Source: Phycomyces nitens (lineage: Eukaryota; Mucoromycota; Mucoromycetes; Mucorales; Phycomycetaceae). From it: a stretch of 64,000 nt of DNA. Made by a program: the position numbers and the translations under genes. This document shows, piece after piece, positions 11,273-21,965 of the stretch (positions within the stretch are counted from its first letter, which is position 1; each line of letters opens with the position of its first letter). The stretch covers positions 3,596,001 through 3,660,000 of the forward strand of contig JAHRBC010000004.1 in NCBI GenBank assembly GCA_022702545.1, read 5' to 3'. The notes below the pieces were generated by a model. That model saw nothing but the letters and a program-made list of their open reading frames with translations. It searched no databases and had not been told where the DNA came from.

Positions 11273-11647
11273 ATGTCGGACGAAATCAACAAGGAAACCA
11301 TTAAAAAACGAAGACAGCTTTCAGATTACGAAAAAGGATTGGTAATCGGAGGTGCTCTTCATAATCTATCGAATAGTGCCATTTCGGAGAAAACAGGCAT
11401 TCCCAAGGCAACTGTCCAGTCAACAGTACAAAGGTGGAAGAAAACAGGAACTCCATTTACTGAAAAACGGAAAGGACGTGAAAATATTCTTAATGAGCGA
11501 GATTTACGCCATTTAAAGAATGAAATAAAAAGTAATCCCAGTGCATCACTCGGAGATCTCACAAACACCATGAAAGGAGCGATTGGCAAGTCAATCTCCA
11601 AAACTACTATCCGTCGAGCCAGACATTCACTCGAGGTTAAAAAATAA
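11273..11647 (+). CDS. Tc1-type helix-turn-helix protein without DDE domain
   Basis: 124 residues, ATG start, stop at 11645-11647. Residues about 10-60 form a first helix-turn-helix (LSDYEKGLVIGGALHNLSN, then IPKATVQSTVQRWKKTG). A basic linker TEKRKGRE and a second helix-turn-helix at about 75-120 (ISKTTIRRARHSLEVKK) follow. This is the paired DNA-binding module of Tc1/mariner transposases. The family normally continues for about 200 further residues with a DDE/D nuclease core, and nothing like it follows the stop. It is either a truncated transposon relic or a stand-alone DNA-binding protein. The clean open frame over the full module is notable. No obvious terminal inverted repeats were found around it. 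Confidence 0.7.
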   Translation: MSDEINKETIKKRRQLSDYEKGLVIGGALHNLSNSAISEKTGIPKATVQSTVQRWKKTGTPFTEKRKGRENILNERDLRHLKNEIKSNPSASLGDLTNTMKGAIGKSISKTTIRRARHSLEVKK

Positions 11648-12838
11648 AACACTTGTCTTCTTAAAAAAAATATATGCGTTTAGCATATTACAAGGATCCA
11701 AACAACTCATGATACGAGACTTTTACTTGTAAGCACCACGGTAATCCTTTGGTTTGGTCACAGTTTGATACAATCTTTTCAAACAAATAATAATACACAC
11801 AACAATATTTAATGAACGTTATTTGCATCATTTTTAGAGTTAAATGATAGACTAATCGTCCGGCTACACTCGAGGAATCGCCCGTAGACACATAAAGAAA
11901 CAATTTACAATTTGATGTTCAAGACTATTGCATTATAGAATTAAAAGAGGCTTCTTTTTACACCATTTGATTTATAGATATCCAAAGGAGTACAAAGGAA
12001 AACAAATAGCTTTTATTGCTAAACAAAACTATCAACAATTGAATCATGTTCTCTAGATAAACGAGTCCAAATTTACGTATCTTTTTTTTTTTCAAGGATA
12101 GGGATATGAGAATTTGGTAGTTATTTGATTATAGTTTTGGAGCATGTGTGAGCACAAAATATTGGTGTTTTGAACAATATAACCATCCACATTGATCAAT
12201 ATATATACATATTATTATTCTGGGAGAACTTGCTTCCTTTTTTTTTCTGTATCATCCAAAGAGACATCATAAGAGAGCGTTTATATACTAACAAGGTTGA
12301 TGCATCTTGCTGCAAGCTAAACCTGGGCAAGGTCTGTAGGAAAGAAAGTATTAATGTGTCACTTATTCCATAGCCATCAAATATCTCGCATTTCAACGCT
12401 ATTGAGAGCTTGTGGGCTTATATGAATTACACGGCAAGGTTAATAATACCAGATTAAATCAGTAGAAACGTACTAGATTATGTAACCCACAAACAGCAAA
12501 CGAATATGACAGTTGATCTATATATGTATTACTGAATAATAATACTACCAAATAACATTTATAAACGTAATACGAGCTTTGGGTCTACAAAATATTATAT
12601 CCTGTACTCTTTTTTATAAAGTACATATACAAAGAAAAAAAGTGAATAAACTATCATGAGAAGATTAGTAAGTTGTTATCTAGATTATTATTATGCTTAA
12701 ATGAACCAACACAAAAGTAATAAAACTATATGAAAACCAGGTCTTACTTGAAATGAATACTCTGTCTGTAACAAAAAGGGTGCAGAGGTAAACAATATCA
12801 TGAAGCCGCCTGTTTCTTTTATTGTTGGCATGTAATTA
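11648..12838. other. AT-rich intergenic sequence
   Basis: No gene supported. It ends at the 3' end of the first F-box gene; AT-rich spacer with short open frames only. Confidence 0.5.
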
Positions 12839-14680
12839 TTATACATTGAATATAGTTGATGAATCACTGTAAAATGATCTCTTATCGATGATAATCTGCT
12901 TGATAGATTTACATTGAAATACAACACAGCAATACTCTGTATTTCTCTTGAAGCATTCCTCGTCTTCAAATGTTTCTCTAGAGGTATCAGGGCAATCCTT
13001 CTTTTCTGATCTTTCTTCTCTTGGTTTATCAGTATGACCCAATGAAAGACTGGAATCATAGGACCTGTCTTTGTGTATAATATTCCATTCGAATAAGCTA
13101 TTTTCAGATAGTGCACAAAGGTATGGTTCCACAGTACTTGCGTAGTAGAGATAAATATCGGTAAAGTAGCCTTGATCGTGTTCGGCAAAATAATTGTCCT
13201 TGCAGCTGTGACCCGTACTAAATACAAGATTTGGGTATTTTTCCAAGTGTACCTCGCAGAGTGAGAGTGTCAAGAGTCGAGTGAACGGCATACTCATATG
13301 TAGACATTTGATTTTCTCGGTATTCGTGTTTTTGATCTCAACGCAGTTTAGCAAAAGATGTTTTAATGATCTGCAGCGGTCGGAAATGTATTCAAAGCAT
13401 TCAGGATAGGTACTTGTCCAGTTAACTTTGAGGTGCTGTAGCCCATGCTTATATGCAGGCGTAATCTTTCTAAGCTCTGTGATCATATATGTGTAACATA
13501 TCTCGAGTGATATCAAGGATGGACATACATCGAGGACATTGCCAATTTCAAAGGATACGGAATAAGAAGATATCCTCATGTAAACCAGCCTGGAAAATTC
13601 AACAACGTCAAGATTTTGCCAGAAAGGATCCGATATATTACTGACATTACTGTATCTAAAGATCCGCAGGGTTTTTAGTGTTGAAGAAAAAGTCTGTATG
13701 CATTCTGTCTCGTTTGCAGGGAATTCTGGATTATCGATGTTGGTAAATAACGATGTTTCGATTTTCTCAAGCCTAGCCCCACTCTTGGATATCTGGCTGT
13801 AGATCACCGCTAATTCCAGTCCACTTTCGCCATTATCAGTTGTGTATATGTTTCTCAGGCAAGGGAAAAAGTACGGGAGACTCTGTGGTATTTTAACCTG
13901 GGTATCATTTGTTGGCAATCCAGATGATGGTTTGACTTCCTTGTCTATAGTCAGATTAAGTGTCTCTAGCTTGGGATATTTTAATGCAAGGTAATATGTC
14001 CACATGATATTGAAATGTGAAGCACCGTAGTCTATAGTCCTTATGTCGTTGACTGGATTTATTTCTTCCAAGCTATCAATGTCGTTGGGATCAATTTCAC
14101 AAAGGTTCATCCAGCATTTCAGGTACTGTAGCCTTGGCAAGTGGTAATGAAGCTGGTCAATTTGTCTCCATGTAACTGCTGTCCGTAAATTAAATGGTGA
14201 TTTTTGGTTTAATGTGAGGTGGACTAGGGACGGTAAGACGCTCAATGACTTGAACAATGCTTCTGGTATATTTAACTTGGTCTGGTATTCCAATTGAATA
14301 TACATGTGTGACAATAACTTCCATTCTCCTAGATTAGCTATTGTCAATGATCTTATGTTACAATGCGCCTCTGAATAAAAGACGTCCTTCACTTGAGGGA
14401 AAAGCTTGACTAGTATCGGAAATAGGTGGTCCGTACGGTTCGTAAGGTTATAGACTTGTATTGACTGTACATGATGGCGTCTCTCTCTTATGGTATCGCC
14501 TTTAACGCATTTTTCAAAGTTTTGGATCCAACTGCGTTTACTGATCTTTACAATTTTCCAAAGAGATTTCTGAAAGACATCCTTCCATCGTTTACAGACT
14601 ATTGAGCATGTTTTCTTGTCGCTTGTGTGGAGTAGATCTGCAATAGTTGACAGTACTTCGAGTGGTAGCCTTTCAGACAT
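12839..14680 (-). CDS. F-box protein, paralog 1
   Basis: Single-exon gene of 613 residues. I chose the ATG at 14680 (MSERLPLEVLS) because the frame upstream opens only with a non-ATG codon and because the neighbouring paralog begins at the same alignment position. The F-box is at about residues 4-45 (LPLEVLSTIADLLHTSDKKT, then CKRWKDVF followed by SLWK). The rest shows regularly spaced leucine-rich segments of the type seen in fungal F-box/LRR proteins. By family, such proteins link substrates to Skp1-cullin ubiquitin ligases. The substrate is unknown. The last residues (about 560-613) look low in conservation with the paralog. It lies head-to-tail with the paralog at 16261-18069, suggesting tandem duplication. 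Confidence 0.85.
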   Translation of the reverse strand: MSERLPLEVLSTIADLLHTSDKKTCSIVCKRWKDVFQKSLWKIVKISKRSWIQNFEKCVKGDTIRERRHHVQSIQVYNLTNRTDHLFPILVKLFPQVKDVFYSEAHCNIRSLTIANLGEWKLLSHMYIQLEYQTKLNIPEALFKSLSVLPSLVHLTLNQKSPFNLRTAVTWRQIDQLHYHLPRLQYLKCWMNLCEIDPNDIDSLEEINPVNDIRTIDYGASHFNIMWTYYLALKYPKLETLNLTIDKEVKPSSGLPTNDTQVKIPQSLPYFFPCLRNIYTTDNGESGLELAVIYSQISKSGARLEKIETSLFTNIDNPEFPANETECIQTFSSTLKTLRIFRYSNVSNISDPFWQNLDVVEFSRLVYMRISSYSVSFEIGNVLDVCPSLISLEICYTYMITELRKITPAYKHGLQHLKVNWTSTYPECFEYISDRCRSLKHLLLNCVEIKNTNTEKIKCLHMSMPFTRLLTLSLCEVHLEKYPNLVFSTGHSCKDNYFAEHDQGYFTDIYLYYASTVEPYLCALSENSLFEWNIIHKDRSYDSSLSLGHTDKPREERSEKKDCPDTSRETFEDEECFKRNTEYCCVVFQCKSIKQIIIDKRSFYSDSSTIFNV

Positions 14681-16260
14681 TAAAAAGAAGTAACCGAGAG
14701 ACTTGGGATCATGAGCCAAGAATTCTTATATGCTTTTTTTTTCTATCCTTTCAGTATGAAACATGTGTTACGGTATCATGCTATTGAATATAAGATATGT
14801 TTGGTGATCTGGGTGGATTATGACTATCCTTAAAGAAATGAAAATATAAATAATGACAGTGTCACATAGAGAATATGGGTCATATGATATAGAACAATTG
14901 TATATGACTTAATGTATATATTATTGTTCTTTTTTCCTTTTGTTTTGTGGAACTATTTCAAGATCCAAAGTACAAGAAATGAAAGATGAGTTATCCCTGA
15001 GTTTCGTATCAATTTTTAGCAGTAGGTTTCTGTATAAAGGTCATATGATGGAAGAAATGTGATACAAAACTCATGAATGTTGGCATTTTCTCAAAAAAGA
15101 ACTTGTCAATATAAATGACCTGGATTAGGGATAGAATAGACTACCAACCACATATTTGTTCTAGTGTACGGTATATTTTTTATAATTGTGTATATAGCAA
15201 GGGTAAATTATAAGTTATCTCTTGTAGAATACAAGTAAGAATAACAGATATGAATGATATATCCCAAAATATACGGCTTAAAGGATAAAGTATATAAGAT
15301 ATCTTGACTGTCATGTTTGCGAAACGTGTGATATCATCTTGGTCAGGCTATTTCCTTGTTGTCTTTACAATGGTAAATGGCTCATTTTTTTTAAAAAAAA
15401 AAACAAGTTTCACTGCCATAAACAACTCACTGAAATTCGTAAAACTGTTTAGCTTGTATTCTTGACCAAAGTGGCAAAAGTGTCATCCAGTGTCTGCCAG
15501 TGTCCGCAGAGTATTGCTATAATATGTATGCTGTCGACTGTACTTATTTTATCATCATCGTCTGCTGAATGCAATACCTGCTGAATTATGTTCATTTCAA
15601 TCCCATCTTTTAAGCTTTTTCTATCTATTATTTATATCCTCCGTTTTATGACACTCTAGGCAATAATCTATAATAAACAAAATGATAGTTATGCTACTGA
15701 ATTGAACTTGTAGAGAAATGTACAATTGTATAGTGTTCATAGTGTACAAGTATGTGAAAATATGGTGGAATCTGTAGTAGATGTGACGCAGTAGGTATAG
15801 GCAATGACGTTGATTTACATGGAAACTCGATTTGTTTTTAATCAATAGCTTTATGTTATGAGACTTTTTCTCTTTATTTCTCTTGGCATCTTGGTGACTA
15901 TATAATATATAGATTGCTGACCATAAAAGCCTCATGATAAACATGATATTTAATCTGTAATACTAGAGGTATTAAAATGCTCTAAACAAATCATAATTAT
16001 ATAAAAATCTAGTTTATTATGAGTTAATAGGCATTGTCTATAATGAAGATAGATGCACAGTGAAAGTATGACATTATATCAAAGACGTCCATTGTTTGGC
16101 ATGACCGATCTACAAGTAGTATAGTTTAATTAACTATCAATAAAGGTATGACTCAAATTCAATACTTTTTCTTTTACTTACACTTCAAAGTGTGGTGACC
16201 GACTACTGCTGAATCCTTGGTTTCCGATAACAACGTTATTAATTGATTTGCAAGCAAATA
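14681..16260. other. Intergenic sequence between F-box paralogs
   Basis: AT-rich, with no recognisable coding or RNA feature. An open frame at 15621-15944 (-) has no motif and a biased composition, so I do not call it. Confidence 0.5.
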
Positions 16261-18069
16261 CTACAAAGCATTGTCTGGAAATATAGTGATATGATTCCGA
16301 AAAGTTATATTTATTTTTGGATCCACCTTTATAAAAGTATTTGGTTTAAAAATCAAGATTATGTCTGCTACTCGGTATTTAATAGTAGTCTTACCGATTT
16401 CTAGGGCACCTCTATTCTGGCTCTTTTTGTATCCACATATATAGTCCTTATTGGGTGTACTTGCTTGTAGGATTTGGCCTTTTTCATAATGTTTTCCTTT
16501 GGGTATTTCAAAAGGCAATCCTTCGTCTAGTTTACAGCTTATACATATTTCGCAAAATCGCTCCTCACTATTGCTGTACGGATCATTGTCTTTGCTGCTA
16601 TTTCCAGTACTGAAATAAAGTGTAGTATATTTATCGCGGTTTACATGGCAAAGTGATAATGTCACAAGTTTAGTAAATGGCATACTGATATAGAAAGTCT
16701 CTGTGTATAGATTTTCCACTTTTATCTCCACGCAACTTAATGAAAGATATTTCAAGTCTCTGCAGCGGCAAGATATGTACTTGAGAAAGACTGGATAAAC
16801 GGCCGCCTTGTAAATCATTAGATTCTGTAGACCGTGGAAAGATAAAGATAAACATTTTTCTCCTTTTAGGCCACCGTCAAAAGTGCTCATTTCGAGTGTT
16901 CTTAAAACTGGGCACATATCCAGGATATCGTTGATCATAAAATATGAAAAGCATTTCATTATCTTCAAGTGCACAAGACTGGAGAATGTGTTGTCGCCAG
17001 AAAATATCCTTCGTTTTCGTAAGCTTTTAAGGTCATGAGTGTATTTGGTGATGCTTAGGTTCCTTAGCGTTTCAACGAACAGTTTTGCACAAGATGTTTC
17101 ATTTGGGAGAAAAGTGGAACCCGTACAGTTTGTAAATAATGATGCTTCAATATTCTCGATTTTAGCTCCACTGTTCCATAGCTGGCTGTAGATTATAGAC
17201 GAATCAAATCCACTGTTGCATTTATCAATTATGTGTATGTTTTTTAGGCATGGAAAAAAGCAAGGGAGTTCAGAGAGTATTTCGGCTTTGTTTTGATCAG
17301 AACTTGGATCAATATGTTTTTTGGGCACATTATCGATTGTCAGCTTGAGTGTCTCGAGTTTAGGATACTTTAGCGCAAAGTAATATAGCCAATATATATC
17401 AATATTTGAAGTGCAATAGTCCACGGTCTTCAAGTCGTTTAATGGGATCGTCTGTCGTACTTTAACAATGTCGCTAAGCTTTGTTTTGCGAAAGTTTATG
17501 TGGAACTTTAGGTATGATAGACGAGGCAAGTGAAAGTGGAGTCGGTCAATGTGTTCCCATTCGACGGCTGTCTGTGAGGCAAAATCAGCTTTATGGTGTA
17601 TCGTGAGGTGAATAAGTGACGGTAAGGCACGCAAGGTCGAGAAAAGAACTTCCGGGTTACCTAAATTGACCTGGTGCCCAAATCGTATGGACATGTGTGT
17701 CAATTTTTCCCATCCACTCAAGCTTGGCATGACGATGTTCTCAATGTGTCGATGAGATTCGGAATAGACAAGATTCGTTACATTTGGGAATAGTGTGATC
17801 AGGAAGGTGATTATGTGGTTTGTACTGTTCATTATGTTGTGCAATTCAATTGACTTTACGAGTGTGGACTTTTCTGCAAGATCGTCCTCTTTTACGCATG
17901 TCATAAAGTCATGTATCCATACGTTTTTACTAATGTGTAGAGATCTCCAGAGAGATTCTTGAAAGGGATCTTTCCAGTGCTTACAGACCAGTAAGCATGT
18001 CTTTCTGTCCGTTGGTTGAAGGAAGTCAGCAATAATCGAGAGTATTTCGGGTGGTATTTTTTCAATCAT
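16261..18069 (-). CDS. F-box protein, paralog 2
   Basis: Single-exon gene of 602 residues starting at the ATG at 18069 (MIEKIPPEILS). The F-box occupies about residues 3-45 (IPPEILSIIADFLQPTDRKT, then CKHWKDPFQESLWR). The body aligns along its length with the protein at 12839-14680: shared landmarks include LPSLVHLT/LPSLIHLT, the YFFPCLRNI/CFFPCLKNI segment, RCRSLKHL/RCRDLKYL and MPFTRLLTLSLC/MPFTKLVTLSLC. A leucine-rich-repeat-like solenoid is probable. Presumed role is substrate choice in an SCF ubiquitin ligase; this follows from the family, not from any motif specific to a substrate. Confidence 0.85.
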   Translation of the reverse strand: MIEKIPPEILSIIADFLQPTDRKTCLLVCKHWKDPFQESLWRSLHISKNVWIHDFMTCVKEDDLAEKSTLVKSIELHNIMNSTNHIITFLITLFPNVTNLVYSESHRHIENIVMPSLSGWEKLTHMSIRFGHQVNLGNPEVLFSTLRALPSLIHLTIHHKADFASQTAVEWEHIDRLHFHLPRLSYLKFHINFRKTKLSDIVKVRQTIPLNDLKTVDYCTSNIDIYWLYYFALKYPKLETLKLTIDNVPKKHIDPSSDQNKAEILSELPCFFPCLKNIHIIDKCNSGFDSSIIYSQLWNSGAKIENIEASLFTNCTGSTFLPNETSCAKLFVETLRNLSITKYTHDLKSLRKRRIFSGDNTFSSLVHLKIMKCFSYFMINDILDMCPVLRTLEMSTFDGGLKGEKCLSLSFHGLQNLMIYKAAVYPVFLKYISCRCRDLKYLSLSCVEIKVENLYTETFYISMPFTKLVTLSLCHVNRDKYTTLYFSTGNSSKDNDPYSNSEERFCEICISCKLDEGLPFEIPKGKHYEKGQILQASTPNKDYICGYKKSQNRGALEIGKTTIKYRVADIILIFKPNTFIKVDPKINITFRNHITIFPDNAL

Positions 18070-18585
18070 CAAAAAAAAAGCGTTTATGTTTTCTTACTTT
18101 GTTGTACAATATATCTACCTACATCTGGCTTTTATACCTTGTTAGGTTTATTAATAGCACTCTACTGATCATACTCCTAACGTTTAACCACGTTACTGAA
18201 GCTCCAGTATACACATGGCAACTGCGCCCCTTTATTGTTTAGTCGTATGTGCTCAGACTTAAATAAATACCCTTTCATAGACTTTTATGATGGAGTATTT
18301 TAATGTAATTGTCGAGTACTCAAACTCCCTATTTTTGAAAACCTTTGGGAATATGTAGTATTTCTTGATATCCATTAGCAATGATGGGTATGAAGCTTCT
18401 AACTTAATGTACCCCTTACATACGGCATGTGTGACTGTCTATATTTCCATGCATGCAACATGGCATTTGAGCTTCATTACCAAGCAACACTTTCCATTGG
18501 CGTTATTTATTTATTGTGTTCTAAGTAGATATCTATGACAGATGAGATAAATAATTTACTGGTCTTTATTACACAAACATACTTT

Positions 18586-18618
<33 letters not shown>

Positions 18619-20715
18619 CAATAAAGTCTATTAGCTCTCGGCTCAATTTGTTGCGATGGAAATCATGGAAATAAGCCTGATACCCTTTCCAGCCCCCTTT
18701 GCTACTCTGAGAATTGGATCCTCTTTTTTGATCCTCCTTTTTGCTTTACTATCAGCGCCAAAAACAGAGTCAATTTCTCTTACCACATGGAATTCTAGAT
18801 ATATGTTTATAAAAAAAACGTTTTTATGCCGACCAATGCACTATTAAGCATCAAATAAACTTTCAGAAACGTGTAGTATTGGCCTCCGTCTCTCATTTTA
18901 TATATATTGTTGCTATTACCAACTACTATTAATTTAAATATTACCTACAGAATATCAGTTGTTGGCTTTATAAACCATATCGGTCTTTAACTAGTTGAGC
19001 CTTTAAATATCGTATGTACCCTTTAAATATCATTCTCATTAACCAAAAGGCAAATTGTACATTATTCAAAGATATATTTTTTATTAGACAGCATAAAAGA
19101 GTCTAGGATAAAGAAAGGAACCTGATGGTATTTATTAGATAGTTTAAACACAAAATAAATAAACGTTTTGTTGTAAAATAGTATTCTGTCGATTATTATA
19201 GAATTTTTAAACAAGATACTCTTTAGTTTACTGATAAATAGTTTCTAATTTGCTCCAGACAATAAACCCCATTCGTATGCATCAGTATGTATATTACTCT
19301 AAATATACATGTATATCCATCAAGTCTCCTCATGTTTACAATAACATATAAATAATTAACTAAAAAATACTCATCAATATATAACTTTTAAAGATGTTGC
19401 TCAACGCTTTACGTTGTAGTATATGTTAGTACTAATAACATTAGATACACATCATATCTTGAGAATTCAATGCCTTAAAGATGCTTCAGATTATCGGTTC
19501 AATAATATGTTTAATTGTTGCTTTCTCAAAGATCTTCGTTGAACGATTAGGTTGTTTTCTCAATACTATAAAATATATTTGCTTTGAACTCCTATCATAA
19601 AACATCTTTTTGCCCTTTGTAGATCCCAAAAGTTTACCCTACTCTAGAATACTATGGCTTATTATATTGTAAAGATCAAGTAGGTCTCGTGGAAAAGATA
19701 GATATCCCTCGTTGGGGTAAAATAAATCCAACATTCCTCAAAACAAAAATAGTTGCAATATTCTTGAAGGGTGTATAGAGACTCTTAATTCATTAATGTA
19801 GTAGCAATATTTGGGGTGAAAATTAATAGTCTAGTAAAACCATGCATCTTAGTATCCAAGACCTAACACCAAGAAGCTATTAAAGATATTATATAGATTG
19901 GCCATCTATGAGCCTATTGATGTCAATATCGATATGAATGTTCTTTTGGAAAGTTATATATACATATTAATATTCTTGAGAATGTCTTGCTCTATGTTCT
20001 AAACAACTTTTAATGACTTTTAATCTGTTGAGACTTGTCTTTTTGATTTTTTTTTAAAAAAAAAGATCGCCAGGATATCTGGCCTGTGGCATACTATAAT
20101 CCGAGAGTATAAATCGAGCAAACTATATACATAGTCTGCCTTTTTCTCAAAATACTTACATAACCGGAGCAAGATAAAAGCTTACAAATAATCTGTATGC
20201 ATTCACTTTTACCATTTACACAAAATAAACCTCTTGTTTCCAAAATGTTGTTCTTTGTAGGTTTTAGCGACAGCTGTCTTTGGCTAAATTATAATATAAA
20301 TATCCTTTCTTTCTAAATACACTATTGAAAAGAAATATTTGCTTAGCTTTAAAATAATGTATTACTTTATAAAATCTATAGTTATTAACATGTATTTATA
20401 TCACTTTTAAATCCATTCGATTGTATGTACAGTCATAATATAAGTATGCGACTATACCTTTTAGTTATATATTAGTCTGTGTTTATAACTATAATATGTA
20501 TGTACATTTCCAATATTTAATTTGTTAATAAGTTGGATAGCAAGTTTTACTTTGATAAAAGTAAAGAATTAAAAGTATATATGTATATATGTATATATTT
20601 GTAGGATATGTAATGACAAATGGGTATGTGTACATGTATGAATTAATTGCAAGTAATAAGGTCGTTTTTTAGGAATATACAATCAGACATTATAGACGGT
20701 ATCCGAGTTCATTCG
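18070..20715. other. Gene-poor AT-rich region
   Basis: About 2.6 kb with no gene I can support. Short (CT)n/(CA)n tracts occur at about 18591-18617. A 50-residue open stretch around 19620-19780 (containing EYYGLLYCKDQVGLVEKIDI) looks vaguely protein-like but has no start or homolog I recognise. Confidence 0.4.
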
Positions 20716-20877
20716 TTATGTGTTTATCGATTTATCCTTCTTGTTTTTGATGTATGTTGAATCGACCATTTCATCAGCAAAATAATTCCGCGGTCTAAAT
20801 GTTATGGCTTGGGCAAATGATAGTATCGCGATGAAGATATATATTCCAAAAAGCGTGCGCAAGATAGAAGAGTTCAT
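20716..20877 (-). CDS. Possible small secreted peptide, 53 aa
   Basis: Single open frame with ATG at 20877 in an ACC-ATG context and stop at 20716-20718. The first 24 residues look like a signal peptide: a short N-terminus with one Arg, the hydrophobic run LFGIYIFIAILSFA, then an AQA motif suitable for signal peptidase cleavage. The mature part (about 29 residues) is polar and ends in a Lys-rich tail (KNKKDKSINT). TATAAA-like sequences lie 45-60 bp upstream (around 20921-20945 on the minus strand). There are no cysteines, so it is not a typical disulfide effector. It could be a chance frame in AT-rich DNA. No homolog recognised. Confidence 0.4.
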   Translation of the reverse strand: MNSSILRTLFGIYIFIAILSFAQAITFRPRNYFADEMVDSTYIKNKKDKSINT

Positions 20878-21714
20878 GGTAAGAATTAGATGCTGAATTG
20901 TTTTTTTTTGAAAGAGCTTAGCTTTATATCGTATCTGTTTATAAGAGACTGGTTGTGATTTCTGGCTTAGTAGGGGGCACAGCTTATCCTTAATTTTGTC
21001 AAAGGCTCAAACTCTCAGCCATAACCATTTAGAGATGAATATGTAAAGCCTCATTTACACAAACAATTATATATTACTCTTGTACTAATATCCCAACTAA
21101 TACATCTATAAATGTCTCCATGTGGCATCATACTTTATTTCTTGTGTAAATTACCCAAGTAAATAAGCAAGCTAAAATCTGCATAATTTAGCCTCATGGT
21201 TTTCTACCATGCCTTTGGGGATTAATAATCTCTCTATTTAACTTAATGAATATTACTCTTTTTCTGTAATATGGCGTAATATGCTTTATATAAACTTTAG
21301 ATTTAAAAGCCCATGTGGCTACCACTTTTGAATACTTTTAGTAAATCAACCAAATTAAAGCAAATCTGCACAGCCTCATAACAGCAATACTATTTTATTT
21401 ATTCATTTCATTCCTATTATTCTTGTTACATCTATTGAAATATATATTTGATTAAAGATAAATAATATTTTGATACTAGATCATATATATTCTTATTGAA
21501 TTAACTAGCATCCAATATATTAAAAAAGGGGGGGCAAAATAAAGAAGGGTAGAAAATAACGAGGAATAAATTAAAAAATTGAAACCACATGGATATTACC
21601 GGGCCAATATCAATTTCGAGACTGACTTGCCGGACATGTCCGGCGTATCCGGTCCGAACAGTGCAATTTTTTATAGTACTTGTGTATAAAACAAAATATA
21701 ACCACTCATAAAAT
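20878..21714. other. Intergenic sequence
   Basis: Promoter side of the small peptide gene, otherwise AT-rich with no feature recognised until the tRNA. Confidence 0.4.
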
Positions 21715-21787
21715 GGGTTGATGGTGTAGTGGTTATCATTCTCCGTTTGGGTCGGAGAGGCCCCGGGTTCAAATCCCGGTCGACCCC
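21715..21787 (+). tRNA. tRNA-Pro (anticodon TGG)
   Basis: A 73-nt cloverleaf without intron. The acceptor stem GGGTTGA pairs with TCGACCC, with one G-T pair. The D arm contains the A box (TGGTGTAGTGG). The anticodon stem is CTCCG/CGGAG with loop TTTGGGT, so positions 34-36 are TGG. The T arm GGGTTCAAATCCC holds the B box. The discriminator base is C, as in eukaryotic tRNA-Pro. The minus-strand open frame across it is an artefact. Confidence 0.95.
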
Positions 21788-21788
21788 A

Positions 21789-21793
21789 TTTTT
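21789..21793 (+). terminator. RNA polymerase III terminator of tRNA-Pro
   Basis: A run of five T two bases after the tRNA 3' end, followed by a second T-run at 21797-21803. Confidence 0.8.
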
Positions 21794-21965
21794 GTATTTT
21801 TTTGGAAAAAAAACTTTATATTTCAGCCAATTATATCTGAGAACGGACTCGCTCGCATTTTGTATATGCGCATAAAACATATTTTCCTCTTTTTACTTGT
21901 TGATTATAAAGTCTCTAAGCTTCAAATGCTAAAGAGTTGATTTGTTTTAGGTAAATAAATAAGCA

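Noticed and set aside
12697..13227. 176-aa minus-strand frame
   Set aside because: It overlaps the F-box paralog 1 coding region in another frame and has no motif.
14681..14719. 13-residue extension of F-box paralog 1
   Set aside because: It opens with a TTG codon, not ATG, and the paralog starts at the position matching the ATG at 14680.
21671..21880. 69-aa minus-strand frame
   Set aside because: It is antisense translation of the tRNA-Pro gene.
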